A stretch of 64,000 bases of DNA from Pseudonocardia benzenivorans CB1190 (GTDB lineage Bacteria > Actinomycetota > Actinomycetes > Mycobacteriales > Pseudonocardiaceae): positions 1,488,001-1,552,000 of the forward strand of contig NC_015312.1 in NCBI RefSeq assembly GCF_000196675.2, written 5' to 3'. Positions 51,944-60,618 of the stretch are shown here, piece after piece. Below the pieces are notes generated by a model. It was not told the DNA's origin and did no database searches. It was given only the letters and a program-made list of their open reading frames with translations. Both the position numbers and the translations under genes were made by a program. Positions within the stretch are counted from its first letter, which is position 1; each line of letters opens with the position of its first letter.

Positions 51944-52957
51944 TCAGACCTCCGTGTCGTCGGCTCGGAGCCGGGGCAGGACCTGCTCGCCGAGGATGGC
52001 GAGCCGGGTGAGCTGGACGTCCAGGTCCGGTTCGGGGAACAGCACCCGCAGCACGAGGTGCACGTTCGCCCAGTCGCGCAGCCCGTCGAGCACCTTCCGC
52101 AACCCGGCGACGACGTCGTCGACACCCCCGGCGACCTGGATGTACTCGTCGATGGAGCCGAGGGCGAGGCCGGCCGAGCCGGACGGGTCGCCGACCAGCC
52201 CGGCGTACACCGGGCGGCCGGCCTGGATCGACTCGTAGACCAGCTGCTGGGCCTCGAAGCCGGCCCGGGCCGAGGCCGCGCCGCCGCCGAGCGCGTCGAG
52301 CACGCAGGTGACGTTGACGGCCCGGGTGAAGGTCGGGTCGGACGCGTCGCGGACGGCGGCGAGCTGCGCGGACGCGGCGTCGACGATGTGCGGCGCACCG
52401 CGGCCGACGAGATGCCCGTCGGCGATCCGCCCGGCCCGGGTGACGGCAGCGGGCGCGTACCCGCCGAGCCAGATCGGGATGGGCCGGGTCGGGGTGGGGG
52501 TGACGCGGACGTCGGAGAGGCCCAGCTCCGGCGCCGAGAAGCTCGTGCCGGTCCACGCGTCCCGCAGCGAGCCGACCAGGGCTTCCAGGCGCGCCCCGCG
52601 CGACGCCGGATCGACGCCGAACGCCCGGTACTCGTGCTCGGCGTACCCGAGCCCGAGCCCGAGGACCAGCCGCCCGCCCGACAGCCGGTCGACGACGACG
52701 GCGTCCTCGGCCAGCCGCAGCGGGTGCTGCAGGGGGGCCAGCACGAGTCCCGTCCCCAGCTCGATCCGGGACGTCGCGGGCGCCAGCGCCGCCAGCAGCG
52801 TCAACGGTGACGGGAGGTAGCCGTCGGGCAGGCCGTGGTGCTCGGTCACCCAGAACGAGTCGAAGCCGGCCCGCTCGGCTGCGACCGCGAGCGGCACGGC
52901 GTCGCGGTAGTCGCTGCCCTGCCCGGTGTAGAGCCCGATCCCGACGCGCAGGCTCAT
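51944..52957 (-). CDS. LLM class flavin-dependent oxidoreductase
   Basis: 337 residues from ATG at 52957, overlapping the upstream gene by 4 bases. Luciferase-like TIM barrel: VPLAVAAERAGFDSFWVTEHHGLPDGYLPSPLTLLAALAP, VVDRLSGGRLVLGLGLGYAEHEYRAFGVD (abridged), PIWLGGYAPAAVTRAGR. FMN- or F420-dependent; a side chain cannot decide. It is one of three LLM proteins in this cluster. Confidence 0.87.
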   Translation of the reverse strand: MSLRVGIGLYTGQGSDYRDAVPLAVAAERAGFDSFWVTEHHGLPDGYLPSPLTLLAALAPATSRIELGTGLVLAPLQHPLRLAEDAVVVDRLSGGRLVLGLGLGYAEHEYRAFGVDPASRGARLEALVGSLRDAWTGTSFSAPELGLSDVRVTPTPTRPIPIWLGGYAPAAVTRAGRIADGHLVGRGAPHIVDAASAQLAAVRDASDPTFTRAVNVTCVLDALGGGAASARAGFEAQQLVYESIQAGRPVYAGLVGDPSGSAGLALGSIDEYIQVAGGVDDVVAGLRKVLDGLRDWANVHLVLRVLFPEPDLDVQLTRLAILGEQVLPRLRADDTEV

Positions 52958-53340
52958 CCCAGCGCATCTCCGAGCCGGGACCGCCACAGGCCGAGGTCGA
53001 CGTAGTCGCGGAACGCCGTGATCAGCCCGCTGTCCGGGTCGATCTCGACGACGCCGTTGCACTCGATGGCGTACTCGCGGCCGTCGATGCGGAACCGGTC
53101 GACTCGTTCCAGCCAGGCCCGCGTCTCGGCGAAGCTCGCGGTGACGATCTCCCACTCGACGTACTCGGCACGGTCGAGGATCGGCGCGAGCAGCCCTCGC
53201 ACGCCCTCGGGGCCGACGACGGGCGGGTGCGGCATGTTCGCGTACGTCGCGCCGGGGGCGAAGCAGGCCGCGGCGGCGTCGGGGTCCCCGGCGCCGACGG
53301 CGGCGAGGAACCTCTCGACTGTGGCGCGGGCGCTCGTCAT
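52954..53340 (-). CDS. NTF2-like (limonene-epoxide-hydrolase-type) protein
   Basis: 128 residues from ATG at 53340, overlapping both neighbours by 4 bases. NTF2-like fold of the limonene-1,2-epoxide hydrolase group: TVERFLAAVGAGDPDAAAACFAPGATYANMPHPPVVGPEGV (abridged), VEWEIVTASFAETRAWLERVDRF (abridged). Together with the P450 it could hydrolyse an epoxide or isomerise a product (inference). Confidence 0.82.
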   Translation of the reverse strand: MTSARATVERFLAAVGAGDPDAAAACFAPGATYANMPHPPVVGPEGVRGLLAPILDRAEYVEWEIVTASFAETRAWLERVDRFRIDGREYAIECNGVVEIDPDSGLITAFRDYVDLGLWRSRLGDALG

Positions 53341-54542
53341 GCCCCGAAGACGACCGGGTACGACGAGAAGTGGTCGCGCGCCGAGTGCGGGTCGCGCTGC
53401 GGCGCCTTGTCCGGATCGGGGCGGCCACCGGCGCCGAGCAGCGCGTCGAGCATCAGCGTGACGGTGCCGAGCACCTGCTCGTGCGCCTCGTCGGGGGACT
53501 TCTCCGACGACGGCACCCCGCCCGCGAGCTCCGTCCCGATGCATGCGTGCATCCCGCCACCGAAGGCGTGCCCCCAGCGCGGCACCTCGGCCGGCACCTC
53601 GCGCAGCGGGTCGTACACGTCGGGGCGGTCGAAGACGGCGGGGTCGCGGTTGGCGGCGGCCAGGTCGAGCACCACGGCCGAGCCCTCCGGGATCTCGGTG
53701 CCGCCGCGCAGCGTGATCGGGGCGAGCGCGCGGCGCTGGGCGACCGGGCTCGCCGGGTGCAGCCGCAGCGTCTCGTAGACGCAGCGCTGCAGGATCGCCG
53801 GGTCCTGGCGGGCCTTCTCGGCCGCCTGCGGGTCGCGGGCCGCCCAGGCGAAGTAGTCGTCGGCGGCGTGGGTGAACGCGTCGGCGGTGGAGTGCGAGCC
53901 CGCCTGCAGGTAGAACGCGCACTCGCGGCGCAGGATGTCGTCGTCGATCTCGAGCTCGTCCCAGTTGCGCAGCAGTGCGGTGAGGACGTCGCGCGGCAGG
54001 TCGTCCTCGGTGATCTCGCCGGCGTCGAGCTGCGCGAGCAGCGCGCGGCGCCGCGCGATCGAGGGCTGCAGGAACATGGCGTCGAAGTCGTCGAGCGCCT
54101 GCTGGACCTCCGCGCGGACCTCCTCGGGGTCGCGGGTGGTGTGCACGAGCGTCGCGCCCTCGGAGAACTTCTTGGCGAAGCGGTAGAGCGCGTCGGTCTC
54201 CTCGACCGACCCCGTCGGCTGGTCGAGCCCGGCGACCATCGCCGTCAGGTTCATGATCGTGCGGTAGCCGAGCTCCTGCAGGTCGGCGCGGCCGGCCTCG
54301 ACGAACGGGGCCAGCGTGTCGCGCACGACGTCACGCAGGAACGCCTTCTCCCAGTACCGGAACGTGCCGCGGCGGAAGAGGCGGTTCTCGACGCGGCGCC
54401 TGCGGCGATGGTCGGATCCGTGCAGCACGAGCAGGCAGTCGGCCATGACGACGCCCCCCGCGTCGTACAGGGCCTGCTCCAGATCGTGCTGCCGGAAGGC
54501 CTCGCGGACGTCGGCATAGCCGTCGAGGGTGATCGTCTGCAT
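53337..54542 (-). CDS. Cytochrome P450, first of two related copies
   Basis: 401 residues from ATG at 54542. Haem loop FGGGMHACIG with Cys334; ExxR at 257-260 (ETLR). The I-helix reads AGSHST (214-219), so the usual acid (AGxD/ET) is replaced by His. The N-terminal third (DHRRRRRVENRLFRRGTFRYW) closely resembles the P450 at 59388. First gene of its operon, with a CGTTAG motif upstream. It may need the ferredoxin at 60619. Confidence 0.93.
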   Translation of the reverse strand: MQTITLDGYADVREAFRQHDLEQALYDAGGVVMADCLLVLHGSDHRRRRRVENRLFRRGTFRYWEKAFLRDVVRDTLAPFVEAGRADLQELGYRTIMNLTAMVAGLDQPTGSVEETDALYRFAKKFSEGATLVHTTRDPEEVRAEVQQALDDFDAMFLQPSIARRRALLAQLDAGEITEDDLPRDVLTALLRNWDELEIDDDILRRECAFYLQAGSHSTADAFTHAADDYFAWAARDPQAAEKARQDPAILQRCVYETLRLHPASPVAQRRALAPITLRGGTEIPEGSAVVLDLAAANRDPAVFDRPDVYDPLREVPAEVPRWGHAFGGGMHACIGTELAGGVPSSEKSPDEAHEQVLGTVTLMLDALLGAGGRPDPDKAPQRDPHSARDHFSSYPVVFGA

Positions 54543-54576
54543 CGGCGTGGTCCCTGTCCGGTGAGTCGGCGTGATA

Positions 54577-54588
54577 CTTCTAACGACG
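54577..54588 (-). promoter_or_regulatory. CGTTAG-containing operator candidate upstream of the P450 operon
   Basis: On the reverse strand the sequence is CGTCGTTAGAAG, 35 bases before the P450 ATG. CGTTAGAAG also occurs at 55731-55739 in the same orientation relative to the flavoprotein gene, and CGTTAG dyads at 42185-42200. Either an operator or a -10-region element shared by the cluster. Confidence 0.45.
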
Positions 54589-54644
54589 CTAGCAAGCGGC
54601 AGTGGGGCCGTCCAGGCTCCGTGGATCGAAGAACGGAGCCCGCG

Positions 54645-55574
54645 ATGGAGTTCGGTGTCCTCATGATGGAGCCGGTGACGTCCCGGAAGCAGTGGTGCGA
54701 CCGGGTGCGGCGGATGGAGGACGCCGGCCTGTCGACGCTGCACGCCACCGACCACTTCGACCGCGCCCCGATCAGCCCGCTCGTCGCGCTCGCCGCCGCC
54801 GCCCAGGTCACGGACCGGATCCGGCTCGGCACGCTGGTGCTCAACAACGACTTCCGGCTCCCGGCCGTGCTGGCCAAGGAGATCGCCTCGCTGGCGGTGC
54901 TGTGCGACGGTCGCCTGGAGATCGGCGTCGGCGCCGGGTGGATGGACGACGACTACGCCGTCTCCGGCATCGTCCGCGAGCCGCCCGGACGGCGGATCGA
55001 CCGGCTCGCCGGCACCCTCGACCTGCTGCGCGCCCTCTTCCCCGCCGAGGGCCCGGCCGTCGCGCCGACGACTCTCGACGCGCCCGGCGTCGCCGTCCGG
55101 AACCTGTGCAACGTGCCCGCCCCGGCGACGTCGCCGCGGCTGTTCGTCGGCGGCGGGGGTCGGCGGGTGCTGACGCTCGCCGGCCGGACCGCCGACGTGG
55201 TCGGGGTGAACTTCGACATCCGTGAAGGCCGCCTCGGCGCGCACGCGACGGCGTCGGCCTCGGCGGACGCGACCGACGAGAAGGTCGGCTGGGTGCGCGC
55301 GGCGGCGGGGGACCGGGACCCGGTCCTGCACCTGGTGGCGTACTGGTCGGAGGTCACCGAGGACCCGCTGGACGCGGCCGCCCGCCGGATCGCGACCTTC
55401 GGCCTGGACCTGGCCCCCGAGCAGCTGCTGGCGTCGCCGCACGCGCTGATCGGGCCGGCGGGCGCGGTCGCCGAGCGGCTCGCCGAGCTGCGCGAACGCT
55501 GGGGCTTCGGCTACGTGTCCTTCTACGAGACGGACCTGCCGTCGCTGCTGCCGGTCCTCGACCGCGTCTCCTGA
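54645..55574 (+). CDS. LLM class flavin-dependent oxidoreductase (F420-type-like)
   Basis: 309 residues from ATG at 54645. MEFGVLMMEPVTSRKQWCDRVRRMEDAGLSTLHATDHF (abridged), ASLAVLCDGRLEIGVGAGWMDDDYAVSGI (abridged), and RLFVGGGGRRVLTLAGRTAD match the MSMEG/TIGR-type F420-dependent LLM group. Divergent from the P450 operon. Ends in front of palindrome family 1 copy 4. Confidence 0.87.
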   Translation: MEFGVLMMEPVTSRKQWCDRVRRMEDAGLSTLHATDHFDRAPISPLVALAAAAQVTDRIRLGTLVLNNDFRLPAVLAKEIASLAVLCDGRLEIGVGAGWMDDDYAVSGIVREPPGRRIDRLAGTLDLLRALFPAEGPAVAPTTLDAPGVAVRNLCNVPAPATSPRLFVGGGGRRVLTLAGRTADVVGVNFDIREGRLGAHATASASADATDEKVGWVRAAAGDRDPVLHLVAYWSEVTEDPLDAAARRIATFGLDLAPEQLLASPHALIGPAGAVAERLAELRERWGFGYVSFYETDLPSLLPVLDRVS

Positions 55575-55640
55575 GCGGCGTCACGCTGGCTCGGGCTCCG
55601 ATCGGGCTCGCCGGGCTCGGCCTCGGCGCCGCCCCGGGTC

Positions 55641-55680
55641 GTGCGTGGCGACGGTCGCCACAGCGACGATCGCCGCTCAC
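55641..55680. repeat. Dispersed palindrome family 1, copy 4
   Basis: GTGCGTGGCGACGGTCGCC paired with the GCGACGATCGCCGCTCAC half (55641-55680), more diverged than the other copies (several mismatches). It lies 66 bases after the LLM stop, in terminator position before the flavoprotein gene. Confidence 0.7.
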
Positions 55681-55699
55681 GGGCGGGCAGCCGACGACT

Positions 55700-55739
55700 C
55701 GTCGTTAGGGGGTTGACGCCGCATCGTCGGCGTTAGAAG
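55700..55739 (+). promoter_or_regulatory. Promoter/operator of the flavoprotein-LLM-Gfo-P450-ferredoxin operon
   Basis: Direct repeat CGTCGTTAG (55700-55708) and CGGCGTTAG (55728-55736) flank TTGACG (55713-55718). Spacing to a TTAGAA/TAGAAG element is 14-15 bases, short for a standard promoter, so the -10 is uncertain. The shared CGTTAGAAG with the divergent P450 promoter suggests common control. Confidence 0.45.
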
Positions 55740-55778
55740 GTCTGGTGACTCCGCTCACCTCGTCGAAAGGCGGTCACC

Positions 55779-57251
55779 GTGGCCGAGACCTACGAGGCCG
55801 ACGTCGTCGTCCTCGGGACCGGTCCCGCCGGGATGGCGGCGGTCTCGGCCGCCGCGGCGGAGGGTGCGCAGGTCGTCGCGGTCGAGGCGATGGACCACAT
55901 CGGGGGCAACGCGGTGTGGTCGACGGGCTACCTGGCCTTCGTGAACTCGCAGATGCAGGCCGAGCAGGGGATCGTCGACAGCGAGGAGACCTTCGTCGCC
56001 GACGCCCGGCACATGGTCGACCTCGCGCGCGACCAGTTCGGCGTCGAGTGGGACGAGGCGCTGGTGCGGCTGTTCGCCCGCGAGTCGGCCGAGACCTACC
56101 GCATCCTCACCGAGCGGGGAGTCCGGTTCAGCCGGTTCATCCCGCGGCCCAAGCAGCACAGCGTCGACCGGATGGCCGCCGTCGAGGACACGTGGATGAT
56201 CGGCCGCGCGTTCCGGCCCGACTTCGAGCGCGACAACGTCACGACCCTGTACCGGACGCTCGCCGACCGGCTCGTCGTGACCGACGGACGGGTCACGGGG
56301 GTGCTGGCCCACCGCGCCGACGGGACCCCGGTGCAGATCTCCGCCCGCAACGGGGTCGTGCTCGCCACGGGCGGCTACCAGTCCAACCCGGAGCTGCGGC
56401 GTCGCTACCAGCCCGAGTTCGTCGCCCGGGCGCCCTACCTGGGCGTCGACTCCTGCCGCGGCGCCGGGCACCTCATGGGCCAGGCCGTCGGCGGCGACCT
56501 CATCAACATGACGTTCGTGCCACCGCTGGTGATCGTGTCGTCGTCGGTCGTCGAGGACGCGATCGCGGTCAACGAGGCGGGGGAGCGCTTCCACGACGAG
56601 GCCGGGCCCTACGAGGAGCGCGTCGAGAAGCTGCACGCCCAGCCGAACCGGCGGGCCTGGTACGTCGTCGACGACGTCGTCGCCCGCGAGAAGGAGGGAC
56701 TGATCGGCCAGATGCCGGAGCCGCCGGTCCGGGCCGACACCCTCGACGAGCTGGCCGCGACGATCGGCGTCCCGGCCGACGCGCTGCGCGCCACCGTCGA
56801 CCGCTGGAACGCGTTCCTCGACACCGACGGCGACGTCGACCCCGACCACGGCCGGGTCGTGCTGCCGCCGGGGCGCCGCAGGTGCGCGACCGGCCCGTTC
56901 ACCGCGGTCCCGATGATCGAGGGCATCAACTTCTGCTGCGGCGGCTTCCGCACGACGACCGACATGCAGGTCGTCGATGTCTTCGGCGCGCCCATCCCCG
57001 GCCTGTTCGCGGGCGGCGACTGCGTCGGCGGGCTCAACCCCGTGTCCGACCTCGGGGGCATCCACATCTGCGGCGGCCTCACGCTCGGCCGGATCGCGGG
57101 CCGGGCCGTCGCGCGCGGTGTCGACGACCGCGGCGACCACGGCACCGTGCTGCACGCCGGGATGCCGAGCATGCTCGACACCCGGATCGCGTTGGTCCAC
57201 CTCGACCCGGCCGCGGACCCGCAGCCGGCCGAGGCGCGGCAGGCGCACTGA
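55779..57251 (+). CDS. FAD-dependent oxidoreductase (fumarate reductase/KstD-like)
   Basis: 490 residues from GTG at 55779. Start YEADVVVLGTGPAGMAAVSAAAAEG; DHIGGNAVWSTGYLAF; VVLATGGYQSNPELRRRYQPEF (abridged); IPGLFAGGDCVGGLNP; LGGIHICGGLTLGRIAGRA. Related to the flavoprotein at 46378 and to 3-ketosteroid dehydrogenase. First gene of a five-gene operon. It could desaturate or reduce an enone. Confidence 0.86.
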   Translation: MAETYEADVVVLGTGPAGMAAVSAAAAEGAQVVAVEAMDHIGGNAVWSTGYLAFVNSQMQAEQGIVDSEETFVADARHMVDLARDQFGVEWDEALVRLFARESAETYRILTERGVRFSRFIPRPKQHSVDRMAAVEDTWMIGRAFRPDFERDNVTTLYRTLADRLVVTDGRVTGVLAHRADGTPVQISARNGVVLATGGYQSNPELRRRYQPEFVARAPYLGVDSCRGAGHLMGQAVGGDLINMTFVPPLVIVSSSVVEDAIAVNEAGERFHDEAGPYEERVEKLHAQPNRRAWYVVDDVVAREKEGLIGQMPEPPVRADTLDELAATIGVPADALRATVDRWNAFLDTDGDVDPDHGRVVLPPGRRRCATGPFTAVPMIEGINFCCGGFRTTTDMQVVDVFGAPIPGLFAGGDCVGGLNPVSDLGGIHICGGLTLGRIAGRAVARGVDDRGDHGTVLHAGMPSMLDTRIALVHLDPAADPQPAEARQAH

Positions 57252-57307
57252 AGCCGGGCGGGTCCCGATGCCGTGACCCGCCCATCCATCCACCACGAGG
57301 AGCCACG

Positions 57308-58336
57308 ATGTCGGTCGGAGTCTTGTTCACCCAGGGGCTGGTCACCGGCGACCCGCACACGGTGCTCGGCGAGATCCTCGAGCAGGCCGAGGCCGCCGAC
57401 CGGCTGGGCTTCTCCGCGGCGCTCACCACCGAGCACAAGTACTCCGACGAGTACTTCGGCTCCCCGCTGCACCTGTCGTTCGCGATCGCGGCACGGACCC
57501 GCAACGTGAAGGTCGGCACGGCCATCGCGATCGCCCCGCTCTACAACCCGGTCGAACTCGCGCAGGACGCCGCGATGCTCGACCAGCTCTCGGGCGGTCG
57601 CGCCTGGCTGGGCCTGGGCGTCGGGTACATGCCCGTCGACTACTCGACCGTCGGCGTCTCGTGGGACGACCGCGCGCAGCGGTTCGACGAGACCGTCCGC
57701 ATCCTGCGCGCGGCGCACACCAACGAACGGTTCTCCTTCTCCGACACCATCTACAGCTTCGACGACGTGTCCGTGATCCCGCGACCGGTGCGTCCGGAAG
57801 GGGTGCCGCTGCACCTCGCCGCGTGGACGCCGGGCGGGCTGCGCCGCGCGGGCCGGCTGGCCGACGGCTGGATCACCAACGCGCTGATGTCGCTCGACAC
57901 GATGAAGGCGATGGCGGACCAGTACCGGGAGGCCGCCGCGGCCGGGGGCCGTGACCCGCACGTCACCTCGATCCGGTTCTGCTGGCCCTACCGCGACCGT
58001 GAGGCCGCGCTGGCGAAGTTCGGCGACACCGCGCTCGCCATGGCGCGCACCCTGTTCGACTACGGCGCCATCACCGACCTGCCCGGCGTCACGTCGTCGG
58101 ACCAGATCACGCTCGAGGAGTTCGTCCGCGACCGCTTCGTGTTCGGCACGCCCGAGGAGTGCGTCGACACCATCGGCCGGTTCCGCGACCAGGCCGGCGT
58201 CGACGACTTCCTGATGATCTTCCGCTACCCGACCGGGCCCGACAACGCCGCCGTCCTCGAGGCCATGGAGCTGTTCGGCACCGAGGTGCTGCCGCAGCTC
58301 GAGCCGGCGGCCGACCCCGCCGCGGTCCGGGCATGA
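57308..58336 (+). CDS. LLM class flavin-dependent oxidoreductase
   Basis: 342 residues from ATG at 57308, with a GAGGAG site. Luciferase-like: AEAADRLGFSAALTTEHKYSDEYFGSPL (abridged), AMLDQLSGGRAWLGLGVGYMPVDYSTVGV (abridged), PLHLAAWTPGGLRRAGR. Overlaps the next gene by 4 bases. Third LLM protein of the cluster. Confidence 0.87.
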   Translation: MSVGVLFTQGLVTGDPHTVLGEILEQAEAADRLGFSAALTTEHKYSDEYFGSPLHLSFAIAARTRNVKVGTAIAIAPLYNPVELAQDAAMLDQLSGGRAWLGLGVGYMPVDYSTVGVSWDDRAQRFDETVRILRAAHTNERFSFSDTIYSFDDVSVIPRPVRPEGVPLHLAAWTPGGLRRAGRLADGWITNALMSLDTMKAMADQYREAAAAGGRDPHVTSIRFCWPYRDREAALAKFGDTALAMARTLFDYGAITDLPGVTSSDQITLEEFVRDRFVFGTPEECVDTIGRFRDQAGVDDFLMIFRYPTGPDNAAVLEAMELFGTEVLPQLEPAADPAAVRA

Positions 58337-59391
58337 TGGCTCGTCCGCTGCGGGTCGGGGTCGTCGGCGCGAGCTACGCGTCGGGGACCCACCTGCCCGT
58401 CTACGCCGAGCTCGCCGCGGCCGGCATCGTCGAGCTGGTCGCCGTGGCCACCGCGCACCGCGAGACCGCCGACGCCGTCGCCGCGAAGTTCGACGTCCCG
58501 CACGCCCACGTCGGGTTCGAGGCGCTGTGCGCCGACCCGGACGTCGACATCGTCGACGTGGCCACCCGGCCCAGCCGGCACCGGGAGATGGCGCTCGCGG
58601 CGATCGCGGCCGGCAAGCACGTGCTGTGCGAGGCACCGCTCGCCCCGACCGTCGACGACGGGCTCGCCATGGTGAGGGCCGCGGCCGACGCCGGTGTCTG
58701 CGGCGTCGTCGACATGCAGTCGCGGTTCCGCCCCGGCATCGCGGAGCTGCGCCGGCTCGTGCTCGACGGTTACGTCGGCCGCGTCGACAACGTCGCCGCC
58801 GAGGCGTTCTACCCGACGTTCACCAACCCGGCCGCGGTCGCGTCGTCGGGCTGGTGCGCCGACGCCGCCGACGGGGCCAGCTCCCTGCGGGTGCACGGGC
58901 TGCACACCACCGACGTCCTGCGCTGGACGTTCGGGGAGCTCACCGACGTGCGGGGCACCGTCGCCACCCGGCAGCCCGAGTGGCCCGGCGACGCCGGCCC
59001 GGTCCCCGCCACCAGCGTCGACAGCGCCGCCTACACCGCCCGCACCGCCGACGGTGCCGTCGTGTCCGTGCACACCTCGTGGGTCGCCCCGTTCGGGGCC
59101 GGCTGGCGGCTGGTGGTGCACGGCTCCGAGGGCGTCCTCGTCGCGGAGGCCGCCGGGCACACCGGGCACTTCCCGGTGGGGCTGCGCGGTGCCCGGACCG
59201 GCGACGACGGCCTGCGCCCGCTCATCGCCGCCGACGGCGGCCCCACCGAACCGTTCGCCCTGCTCGTCCGCAGCCTCGCCGCGGGCGACACCGACGACGT
59301 CCCGACGTTCGACGACGGGGTCGCCGCGCTGCGCGTCGCGGCCGCCGTCGAAGCCTGTGCACAGGCGCCCACCACCACGGAGGAACCATGA
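58333..59391 (+). CDS. Gfo/Idh/MocA-family oxidoreductase
   Basis: 352 residues, ATG at 58333 overlapping the LLM stop. N-terminal Rossmann (RVGVVGASYASGTHLPVYAEL), DVDIVDVATRPSRHREMALAAIAAGKHVLCEAPLA (abridged; the Lys of EKP is replaced by Ala), and C-terminal alpha/beta domain with HGLHTTDVLRW. NAD(P)-dependent dehydrogenase of a sugar-like or cyclic alcohol. The missing EKP Lys suggests an altered mechanism. Overlaps the P450 gene by 4 bases. Confidence 0.85.
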   Translation: MMARPLRVGVVGASYASGTHLPVYAELAAAGIVELVAVATAHRETADAVAAKFDVPHAHVGFEALCADPDVDIVDVATRPSRHREMALAAIAAGKHVLCEAPLAPTVDDGLAMVRAAADAGVCGVVDMQSRFRPGIAELRRLVLDGYVGRVDNVAAEAFYPTFTNPAAVASSGWCADAADGASSLRVHGLHTTDVLRWTFGELTDVRGTVATRQPEWPGDAGPVPATSVDSAAYTARTADGAVVSVHTSWVAPFGAGWRLVVHGSEGVLVAEAAGHTGHFPVGLRGARTGDDGLRPLIAADGGPTEPFALLVRSLAAGDTDDVPTFDDGVAALRVAAAVEACAQAPTTTEEP

Positions 59392-60611
59392 CCGCAGTCG
59401 CCGAGGGGGCCGAGGCCTCGACGATCGTGCTGAGCACCTTCGCGGACGCCAAGGACGCGTACCGCAACAAGGACCTGCGCCAGTCGCTCTACGACGAGGG
59501 CGAGGTCGTCATGTCCGGCGTGCTCGTCAACCTGCACGGGCAGGAGCATCGCGACCGGCGGCGCGTCGAGAACCGGATGTTCCGTCGGGACGTGTTCGAG
59601 CGCTACGAGCGTGAGCTCTTCCCGGAGGTGACGGTCCAGACGCTGGCGCCCTACCTGGAGGCGGGCCGCGTCGACCTGGTGCACCTCGGGCACGAGCTGA
59701 TGCTCAACCTCTCCGCGCTCACCGCCGGTATCGACCGGCCGCTGGGCACCGCGGAGGAGACCGGGCGGCTCTACGACTACAACGCGAAGTTCATCGAGGG
59801 TGCGACGATGGCGCACTACACCGGTGACAAGGACGCGCTGCGCGCCGAGATCGCGAAGGCGCTCGACGACTGGGACGAGGAGTTCCTGGCGCCGTCGATC
59901 GCCCGCCGGGAGGACCTGTTGGCCCGCGAGGCCGCAGGGGAGGACGTCGACGTCCCGCGCGACGTCCTCGCCACCCTGTTGCGCCACCGCGAGGAGCTGG
60001 ACCTGCCGCGGCACGTCATCCGTCGTGAGGTGGCGTTCTTCCTGCTCGCGGGCGCACACACCAGCGCGACCGCGTTCGTCCGCTCGATCGACCACATCCT
60101 GGGCTGGCTCGAGGCGCACCCCGAGGACGCCGCGAAGGTCCGCGACGACGCGCTGTTCGTGCAGCGCTGCATCCACGAGACGGTGCGGCTCAACCCGTCG
60201 AGCCCCACGGGACGTCGCCGGGCGCTGGCCGACGTGACCCTGCGCTCCGGGGTGCACATCCCGGAGGGCTCGATCGTCGTCCTCGACCTGCAGGCGATCA
60301 ACCGCGACACCGAGCTCTTCGGGCCCGACGCCGCGGACTTCGACCCGACGCGCACCATGCCGCCGGGCGTCGCGCCGTTCGGGCTGAGCTTCGCCGCCGG
60401 TATGCACGTCTGCATCGGACAGGACCTCGCCGCCGGGGTCGTCGCCGTCCAGGGCACCGACCCCGACGACCACCTCTACGGGCTCGTCACCGGGGCCGTG
60501 CGGCACATGTTCGGCGTCGGCGTCCGCCGCGACCCCGACAACCCGCCGCAGCGCGACACATCCACCGCCCGCCCGTACTGGGGCACCTACCCCGTCCTGC
60601 TGGGGGGGTGA
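59388..60611 (+). CDS. Cytochrome P450, second of two related copies
   Basis: 407 residues, ATG at 59388. Haem loop FAAGMHVCIG with Cys342; ETVR at 264-267; I-helix AGAHTS (221-226), again His in place of Asp/Glu. Shares the RRVENRxFRR and TLAPYLEAGRVDL regions with the P450 at 53337, so the two are paralogues of one unusual family. A ferredoxin gene follows after 7 bases, the natural electron partner. Confidence 0.93.
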   Translation: MTAVAEGAEASTIVLSTFADAKDAYRNKDLRQSLYDEGEVVMSGVLVNLHGQEHRDRRRVENRMFRRDVFERYERELFPEVTVQTLAPYLEAGRVDLVHLGHELMLNLSALTAGIDRPLGTAEETGRLYDYNAKFIEGATMAHYTGDKDALRAEIAKALDDWDEEFLAPSIARREDLLAREAAGEDVDVPRDVLATLLRHREELDLPRHVIRREVAFFLLAGAHTSATAFVRSIDHILGWLEAHPEDAAKVRDDALFVQRCIHETVRLNPSSPTGRRRALADVTLRSGVHIPEGSIVVLDLQAINRDTELFGPDAADFDPTRTMPPGVAPFGLSFAAGMHVCIGQDLAAGVVAVQGTDPDDHLYGLVTGAVRHMFGVGVRRDPDNPPQRDTSTARPYWGTYPVLLGG

Positions 60612-60618
60612 GCCGACC

